This document shows, in pieces, positions 57,526-64,000 of a DNA stretch of 64,000 bases (its first letter is position 1; every line of letters begins with the position of its first letter). The position numbers and the translations under genes were made by a program. Source of the DNA: Coptis chinensis (lineage: Eukaryota; Streptophyta; Magnoliopsida; Ranunculales; Ranunculaceae); contig CM027378.1 of assembly GCA_015680905.1 (NCBI GenBank), forward strand, positions 82,737,501-82,801,500, in the 5' to 3' direction. The notes below the pieces were generated by a model. That model was not told the origin of the DNA, did no database searches, and worked only from the letters and a program-made list of their open reading frames with translations.

Positions 57526-58084
57526 GGATTTTTTTCTTTTAATTCTTTTTTTTGCTGAAAAAATCCTTGATATTTAACATTGGTATGTATGAGCATAAAT
57601 ATTTTATGAAAAACTTGATGATACTTTTTAAACATTGGTTCTTTGTGTTTTTGGGGTAAAAGCATCTCTAGGTGGAAACCAGAATTTGGAAATCCACCGA
57701 AATTCCATCTCTAGGTGGTACCAAACCCAGTAGTATCAACTGTTTGTTCGCATTCTCGTTCACAAATTTGACATTTCATTTGCAGATGTGGCACAACACT
57801 AGGACTGACGCGCGACACTTTAAGTGGCGGGTGATTTTTTTTTTCTTTTTACTTTTTCAATGGTATGTGCGACACTCCAATTGGTGTGACACTACGAGTG
57901 GCGTGTGCTATAATGGGAAAACAAAACGAGCAAAAAACAATGGGAATTTTACCTCTATATATTTCATACTTCATTCTACACATTCAACTCTAAAAAAACT
58001 CGACAATTCTCCATTGATTCTCCACTAAAAGAACTCAACAAATTTCCCTTCAATCCTCTACAAACCATTCAACTTTCAAACATA
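57526..58084. other. Non-coding upstream flank of the second PIF transposase
   Basis: GCATCTCTAGGTGG occurs at 57662 and CATCTCTAGGTGG again at 57706. No gene; no convincing terminal repeat identified. Confidence 0.4.
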
Positions 58085-59443
58085 ATGGACCATGAAGTGT
58101 ATAACCAATTTCCCCTTCAATATTCTTCATCTTCGTCTTTTCCGATCTTACTCTTTAATCTTCTATTCTGCTTATTCGAAAGACTCTATAGATAGTCTTG
58201 ATGAGGAATTTGCCAATGTCATGCCTTTTATTAAGCACAGTTTGGCTATACTTGCACAAGCACTAGCACATACTATTACGAAGGAACCGCATGGTGGTTT
58301 AAAACCTGGTCGGACAGTGGGTGAAGTGTAGAAACTATGATTCGACTCTATCTCTTCTGAAATCTAACTACTTCGTGGAGAATGTTGTTTTCAAATATAA
58401 TTTCAAATGGCGATTTTGTATGAACAAACATTTATTTATTCGCATCTTCAATGATTTTAAGAGTAATTTTGATTACTTTCATAATCGAGTTAACAATGTT
58501 GGTAAACCTGGGATAGACCCTTCGATCAAGGTAATTGATTTTGTGTGCATTCTTGCATTGCTTATGGTTCTATGTCTGATCAAGTTGACTATCAATTAAA
58601 TGTTGCCAAGCAGGTGGGTAACTATGCGTTAAGGCATTTTTGCGATGCAATCATCAAAATGTGCAGTCCAGTTTACTTGCAAAGCCAAATAAGGCAGACA
58701 CATAATGCTTGCTTACACATTCTGTCGAACATAGATGACGTGGTATGTTGGGAAGTATTTGTAGCATGCATTGGCATTGGCGCACCTGTCCAAAAGGATG
58801 GCAATGTGCTTATACTAGTCGTGCTGGATACTCATAAGTTATTCTTGATGAATTTGTTGCAAGTGGAGACACATGGATTTGGCATTCTTTCTTTGGAATA
58901 ATGTCAGGGTCACACAATGACATCAATGTGTTGGATAACTCGCCAGTCTTTGAGCACGTATTCAATGGAACATCCCCACTGGTTCATTTTGAGGGAAATC
59001 ATCATAGCTACGATATTGGTTATTATTTAGCTAATGATATCTATGTAGACTATGCCACACTTATACAAACTATATAAAAACCTTCAACTCTAATGGCGAA
59101 ACATTACGCAATGAAATAATAAGCTGCAAAGAAAGATATTGAAAGAGCTTTTAGGGTTTTGCAATCTCATTGGGTAATTCTAAAGAAACCTTGCAAATTA
59201 TGGCATGTGGAGACAATGGCTACTATTATCAGAGCACATATCATATTGCACAATAATATGATTGTGAGAAATAAGAAGCGAAATTACGAAATAAAGAAGT
59301 ACATTCCTGATCCAGAAGAGCAACTAGATGCGTCACCTACTCAAGAAAGCTATAATGAGGCAATTGCCCGCGTTCACTCAAAATCTAAACATGATAGACT
59401 TAAAAACAACATCGTCGAGCATATATGGACTACGGAGTATTAA
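58085..59443 (+). pseudogene. PIF-Harbinger-type transposase (plant transposon protein family), near full length
   Basis: Starts MDHEVYNQFPLQYSSSSS at 58085. After shifts come NYFVENVVFKYNFKWRFCMNK, HLFIRIFNDF, GKPGIDPSIKV, ALRHFCDAI, NIDDVVCWE (position of the first catalytic Asp), TWIWHSFFG, SGSHNDINVLDNSPVFEHV (second Asp), then stops, and KKDIERAFRVLQSHWVILKKP (catalytic Glu) and AHIILHNNMIV. It ends TEY at TAA 59441-59443. All DDE landmarks can be traced but stops and frameshifts break every block. It is a different lineage from the PIF fragment at 12857. No accompanying Myb-like second ORF recognised. Confidence 0.88.
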
Positions 59444-59687
59444 GGGTAATCGAGGCTGAGTCAGTTGTTGTAATTTAATTTCGTGCAACAAATGTTAAAT
59501 GTGTGTTTTTCCTAGTTATATATCTTCAATAAAATGTGTTCACTAAATTTTCTTTTATTATATATTTTAATTAAACTAACGAATATTCTATTCATAGAAA
59601 ACAAATATAAATAACACAAGTTCATTCAAATTAAAAAGTTAACACATTATATATTGAACACATTCAAATTAAAATAAAAACGTAAGT

Positions 59688-60152
59688 TTACATATTGATA
59701 TCTATTTTGACAGTTTTTACCTTTTCCTTTACAACATCCAAACACTTACACTTTCCATAGACTAGGCACTTCAATAGATCAAGACCTTTTTCTTCAAGGT
59801 TCGCAAACTTCTTCAATTCTCTAACACCATCACAACCATTTGAGCATGATGTCTCTGCATAGGTGCAATACCTGTCACAATGATCTTCTTTTCCATAACA
59901 GTTGCACAATCCAAAGTCTTTATATATCTTAATTACTAAAATCAGAACATGGATCATACATGCATTTCAAAAATCTATGTTCTTCACCATCTTTTATGAG
60001 CATATAACCATTGCACCCTGGTGCTCTAGGACACCTTACATTCAAATACTTACATGACAATGCAAGATGTTTCCTTCAGTTGCAAATTTGACACTTCTCT
60101 TGATAGAGAGTATCAAAATAATTGGATTGTTGAGTTGATTTGACTGCCATGG
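59688..60152 (-). CDS. Cysteine-rich ORF of unknown function, broken
   Basis: Minus strand from ATG near 60150 (MAVKSTQQSN) reads KCQICN, a stop or intron, CPRAPGCNGYMLIKDGEEHRFLKC, CMYDPCSDF, a stop, then in another frame DFGLCNCYGKEDHCDRYC, TSCSNGCDG and LLKCLVYGKCKCLDVV. CxxC and CxC pairs suggest a zinc-binding protein. I do not recognise the family. It lies just 3' of, and convergent with, the second PIF transposase, and could be part of that element. A GTAAGT in the first break could be a splice donor. Confidence 0.4.
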
Positions 60153-61189
60153 TTTGTTCGGTATTTTTTTTCCAATGACAAGGAAGAAGCAAGCCATGGT
60201 AAATCAAAATATTGCAGAGAGGTTTTGGAGATGGAGTGTGGGGAAAGAAGAATGTAAATTGAGGTTATGACCAAAGAAAACAACGAATTTTCATTTTGGT
60301 TTCAAAAAAAATAACGTACATTTTTTTATTCGAAAAAACAACCAACTTTCAAAGAGTTTAAATTTCATTTTGATTTTTTACCGTTTGACATTTTGACCGA
60401 AGCATTTCTCATGACTAATACTTCTCTAATCAAAACACCCATCAAATGGAAGTTTCTCTGTTCGCCGGAACCCTGAATTGGAGAGAGTGAGAAATGTAGA
60501 CATTCTTGGTTTTGATACTAAAACAACTTCAAGTTGAATGACAAAGCTAATTCAAGTTGAACAACAACACATAGATTACTATCGAATTTAGATTCAACAG
60601 TTGATCAGAAACCGAAAGTCTTATTTGTATACAGAGAATATACTGTCATTATCAGAATTTGAATCATAACTTTTTCCTAAATCTTTAAGTTACGATCATT
60701 TTTTTTTTATTATAGTCCTTCTATGGTAATTGATTATGAATCATCACAATCAGCCGGGAAACAAATTCAACTCCTCCAATTTACTTCCCTTTCTAAATAC
60801 ATCTTCTTCAATTCTAGTAATTTGAGTTGAACAAATTCCAAATGAATTTTACGGTAATAAATTTTACAAATCCTAATTTTACTAGTATACTACAATGCGG
60901 TGCGACCGACGTTAGGTGAGATAAAAGTGAAGCTTTTACTGGTAGTTAATGGAGATGGAAGAATTCATTGTTGGCGGATCGACAAAGGTAGTTAAATACT
61001 TTCTTGGAAAGTTAATTGGGGATGGAGGAATTATTCGAATAGTGAAAGCTTGGAAAGAGGAGAATTTCGACATAGATTTCATTTTGCAGGGCTTGTAATT
61101 TGGGTGGAGCGAGAAAAAGAAGAGGAAAATTGGAGTGAAGAAAGTTTGACGGACACCATTTAATTAGCGGCGGACACCCAAATGTATTT
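60153..61189. other. AT-rich non-coding stretch
   Basis: No coding similarity. A/T runs and no clear repeats. Confidence 0.5.
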
Positions 61190-61990
61190 CACCCCCCTAA
61201 TCTCTACACTATATGATAGCCTGGTCTTTGGGAATACCCTTCCCAATATCGATTAGGCAATTTAAGATCTCCTTACTTACTTAATTTAGAAACACCTCCC
61301 TCACTACATTTAAATAATAAGCCCCACTTTTATTAATATAATTTGAAAAAGGTCTATTTTTTTATTAATAATTTAGAAACACCTCTCTAATGTCACTTAA
61401 ATTAAATAATTACCCCCATTTCCCACATTGAAATTAAAACAAACCCTATTTTATTATTGATAATTTAAAAAGAACCTCCCTAATATCACTTAAATAACAT
61501 AATTATCTCCCATTTTGTTTTAAAAAATAAATAGATGAGTCTCTCCTATATAATTACAATTACCATTTACAATTAGAATCCAGAAAAACCATGATAACTA
61601 TCGATCTCAAGGGACGTGTTTCAAGACTTAGAAAAACCGATGCGTAGCACGGTTTGCATACTTATAACTATATGATAGTCGGGTTATCGGGAACCACACT
61701 TCTCAACCGAATAGGCTATTTCTAATTTCTCATTTTTTATAATTTATAAACACCTCCCTCAATTATTCTAATCTCCCTCCGTTTTAAATAATTTACAAAA
61801 AACTCCCCTCACCTCACTAAAATTAGACTTAGCTTTCATATTATTTAAAATAATTTAGAAAACCTCATTCAAGTCACTGAAATTATAATCAATCCCTCCT
61901 AATGGTTTTATATTGTTTTTTAAAAATGTTATGACGATAGGTTTAAAGATTTGAAAAAAAACCGATGCATAGTACGATTCGCAGACTTGT
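61190..61990. mobile_element. Two tandem non-autonomous Helitron-like remnants
   Basis: CTACACTATATGATAGCCTGGTC (61204) and TATAACTATATGATAGTCGGGTT (61664) open two related units of about 460 and 320 bp with repeated ATAATTTA(A/G)AAA(C/A)..CCTCCCT phrases. Each ends near AAAAACCGATGC(G/A)TAG(C/T)ACG(G/A)TT (61633 and 61958), a decayed hairpin of the ACCGTGC...GCACGGT kind seen near Helitron 3' ends. A terminal CTRR was not located, so the call is tentative. Confidence 0.4.
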
Positions 61991-62100
61991 CCCAAGAAGA
62001 CCTCCTAATATAACATCGGTCAAATGAATTATTTCATGATTTTAATTGATTTTTGATTAATTTGTGGTAGTAAATCTACCTTATAAGATAAGATTCTTCT

Positions 62101-62373
62101 TATGGCAAATCTTACAAAAGATATGATGTTAATACTAGGGGTTGTACCAACATGTATGATTGGATAAATATGATAGTGAAGTGTTTTTTTGGTACGGAGG
62201 ATGCCGAACAATTTTTCATGGCCATGGGAGCCACTTTGTGGTTCATTTGGCTTGCTCCAAATGAAGTCAAGTTTAATAGCATAATACAAAATCCATTGGG
62301 ATGTATTATCAAATTGAAGAAACTGGTGGAGCTGATAAATAAGATTGAGGAAGGTAATTGTGTTGTCAAATAA
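62101..62373 (+). pseudogene. LINE ORF2 C-terminal scrap
   Basis: The frame from 62152 reads MYDWINMIVKCFFG, FFMAMGATLWFIWLAPNEVKF and CIIKLKKLVELI. It resembles the stretch between reverse transcriptase and RNase H in plant L1 LINEs (the LWxIWxxRNxxxF pattern). It is short, so the call is moderate. The 163-codon minus ORF over the same bases is its shadow. Confidence 0.45.
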
Positions 62374-62462
62374 AATGCTCTCTCTTCTCTTCTCTCTAAT
62401 GACTCCAAAAACCTTCTTGACATCTCCTCTCTCTTCCTTTTTATCCTTCACTCCCCCCCTCT

Positions 62463-62660
62463 CAACTGCCTCTTGTCCGTTGTTCATCTCTCCTTCATCC
62501 AGCGTCCTTGGTCCCTCCACCTGTCACGACAATTTCGAGCAGTTGGAATTCTGTCTCTTCCCAACTGCCTCTTGTCCTTCGTTGATCTCTCCTTGATCCT
62601 GCGTCATCTGTCCCCCCACCTGTCGCGGTAGTTTCTAGCAGTTCCCAGCGGTTGCCATTC
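62463..62660. repeat. 99-bp direct repeat, two copies
   Basis: CAACTGCCTCTTGTCC begins at 62463 and 62562. Each copy goes on with TC(G)TTCATCTCTCCTT and CCACCTGTC(A/G)C. Pyrimidine-rich, in the leader region of the following ORF. Confidence 0.85.
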
Positions 62661-63343
62661 CGCGGACCTGATCAACAGCATCAGGTCTCCTCCTTCTTAA
62701 CTTACTTACAGCCCACTTACCTCCTATAACCTTCTAGGTCAGGAATACGGCCTCTACAGATGCCCCTCTCGGTCCCTTTGCCGTCGTGTGAACCCTGTGG
62801 TGATCAGCAGACAGCCAATGGGACCGAGAACCTCCCCCTCAATCCTCTCTTCACTTTGCAGTATGCTGCCTGGTGTTTGGTTCAGTTACCTTCCCATTCC
62901 TTATTGGCCCAGGGTCCATCATTGCCTCCAGCTGTCCCATGTGCATGCGCATTTACTCTGACCTTGACCATTTCGAGGCCCCACGTGTCTCCCTTCCCAT
63001 GGTCCCTTTTTATGATATTACCCCTTTACCCCCACCGCTTAGACTCCCGCTTAAACCCCTCTCTCCACTCCAAATCTATCACTTCAACCTTGCGTTTTCC
63101 TTCCAGCCTCTCCAACTTCTTCTTGTTGTTCTTCTCGCCTTTGTGTGATTTCCAAGCTCCGATTGGGTTTCCTTTGAGCTGCTCCGTTGGCTGTGCTACC
63201 TTGCAATTCAGGTTTGTCTCCTCCCTTTCTATTCCCTTCTCTTGTTATTTTGCTGCATTCACTTGCCTCACTGCCCTCACCCTACCCTTTATCACTCGTT
63301 CCCACCATTGTTGCTTCCCCTTCCTTTTTTATTTTAGTCCGAC
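62661..63343 (+). other. Pyrimidine-rich leader with probable intron before ORF1
   Basis: No stop-free frame joins into ORF1; the 240-codon ORF 62760-63482 is in another frame and lacks a recognised motif. A probable intron runs 63212-63337 (TTCAG-GTTTGTCTCC to TTATTTTAG-TCC), six bases before the ATG of ORF1. The region is likely a retroelement leader or LTR part. Confidence 0.45.
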
Positions 63344-64000
63344 ATGTCGGCATCTGAATCGGCGGATACCTCAGCCACTAGATCCGACGGTTCGGAGTCC
63401 AGATCTAGCAGACATACTGCGAATCAATCTGAATCCTCGAACCCTGATTCTTCTAATTCTGCCGCGGAACCCTCTACCTTAGGAAAGAAGACTACTCTTC
63501 CACCCCCACCGTCATATCATTGTAGACCTAACCTCAATGCCATCAAGGCCGCCTATGGCATCCCGGGTGACTTGGTCCTAGAGCATGTGCCCGGCGTCAC
63601 CCATTTTCCACATCTGGTAAAACCTCGGCCTGGTTGTCTCATCGCTACTGTAGGGCAGATAGCGGCAGACTTGCGCTTTCCTTTAACCCTTCTAGATGTC
63701 GAGGTGTGCAACCACTTCAATATTCCGCCCTGCCAAGGCATAGGCAATTTTTGGCGTGTCATGTATGCCGCGAACCATTATAATGAAACCCAATCCCCTA
63801 AAATCCAACTCCGCGATATAATTACTCATTTTTATATCAAGAAGAGCACCAAGTTTGGTAGTGTAGGGTATCAGTCCTTTTGTACTCGTCCACAGAAGAA
63901 GCCCTTTATTCTCCACCTTACCACCTCTGACAAAGTATGGCATTACTATCCGCTATATGTGTCTGGGAATTTTCTCTCCGCGGATCTCCCCTCCGAAGTT
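63344..64000 (+). CDS. ORF1 of a gypsy-like element (putative gypsy-type transposon domain), open at window end
   Basis: Open for 219 codons from ATG 63344 to the window edge with no stop. Residues 1-45 are Ser-rich (SASESADTSATRSDGSES). Then PSYHCRPNLNAIKAAYGI, VPGVTHFPHLVKPRPGCLI, ADLRFPLTLLDVEVCNHFNI, GIGNFWRVMYAANHY, ITHFYIKKSTKFG and KVWHYYPLYVSGNFLS. The pattern (a block ending FP..., a Trp-Arg block, an FY-IKKS block, then W..YPLYVSG) resembles the plant domain called putative gypsy-type transposon (Transposase_28, PF04195), often at the N-terminus of Tat/Ogre-like ORFs. Codon use is higher in GC than the surroundings. The start was chosen because it is the first ATG after the probable splice acceptor. 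Family assignment is inference. Confidence 0.65.
   Translation, partial: MSASESADTSATRSDGSESRSSRHTANQSESSNPDSSNSAAEPSTLGKKTTLPPPPSYHCRPNLNAIKAAYGIPGDLVLEHVPGVTHFPHLVKPRPGCLIATVGQIAADLRFPLTLLDVEVCNHFNIPPCQGIGNFWRVMYAANHYNETQSPKIQLRDIITHFYIKKSTKFGSVGYQSFCTRPQKKPFILHLTTSDKVWHYYPLYVSGNFLSADLPSEV

Noticed and set aside
62029..62520. 163-codon minus-strand ORF
   Set aside because: Opposite-strand shadow of a LINE-like frame (62152-62373) joined to a purine-rich repeat; no motif.
62760..63482. 240-codon plus-strand ORF as a real protein
   Set aside because: Low-complexity Pro/Leu/Ser translation of a pyrimidine-rich leader, overlapping a probable intron and the better-supported ORF1 in another frame.
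1..64000. tRNA or rRNA genes
   Set aside because: No convincing cloverleaf box pairs or rRNA core sequences were noticed by eye; a tRNA scan was not possible here.

Overview
The window is nuclear DNA of a flowering plant, probably a eudicot, and is almost wholly transposable-element (TE) derived. The evidence is AT-rich non-coding DNA, plant-type Athila (Ty3/gypsy), Ty1/copia, LINE/RTE, PIF-Harbinger, CACTA, Helitron and MITE remnants, and broken copies of the plant housekeeping genes RPL8, CYP38 and CSN5. No intact host gene is visible. Nearly every coding region is a pseudogene; the one open frame without a visible break is ORF1 of a gypsy-like element running off the right edge. The species cannot be read from the sequence.

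Layout. 1-807: processed RPL8 pseudogene, cut by the window edge. About 1190-2044: terminal part of a CACTA transposon inserted into Athila A (2045-12856, minus strand; gag, protease, RT, a partly deleted RNase H, integrase, a third ORF, and its 5' LTR at 11433-12856). Athila A itself sits in a PIF-Harbinger transposase gene whose 3' half and right terminus remain (12857-13684). 13688-15450: MITE-like and CACTA-like debris. 15450-33149: an Athila-type LTR (D, minus) split by Athila B (16330-32540, plus, perfect TTAAC target duplications). B's 5' LTR is split by element C (16998-21969), which has 145-148 bp LTRs, carries a fragment of CYP38 and a 47-bp satellite-like array. B's interior also holds a 3.6-kb solo LTR (23818-27429, GTTCA duplications), a copia integrase scrap and a minus-strand gag-like scrap.

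33150-38205: further LTR pieces set in a short-palindrome repeat, then a 1.5-kb inverted-repeat element (36704-38202, TAA duplications) filled with palindromes. 38820-49070: minus-strand RTE retrotransposon parts on both sides of a degenerate autonomous Helitron (RepHel, 39977-45615) followed by an intronless CSN5 3' fragment. 49070-56000: LINE 3' end, a hAT-like MITE, a 48-bp tandem array, a Tourist-like MITE, non-coding tandem repeats and a fold-back MITE. 56750-60150: a second RTE scrap, a nearly full-length but broken PIF-Harbinger transposase, and a cysteine-rich ORF. 61190-64000: Helitron-like ends, a LINE scrap, then a leader with an intron and the open ORF1.

The genes form no pathway; what links them is insertion order. 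The inferred order is PIF, then Athila A, then CACTA on the left. In the middle it is LTR D, then Athila B, then element C and the solo LTR. The most unusual items are element C (gene capture plus a higher-order satellite inside a very short-LTR retroelement) and the palindrome-filled inverted-repeat element at 36.7-38.2 kb.
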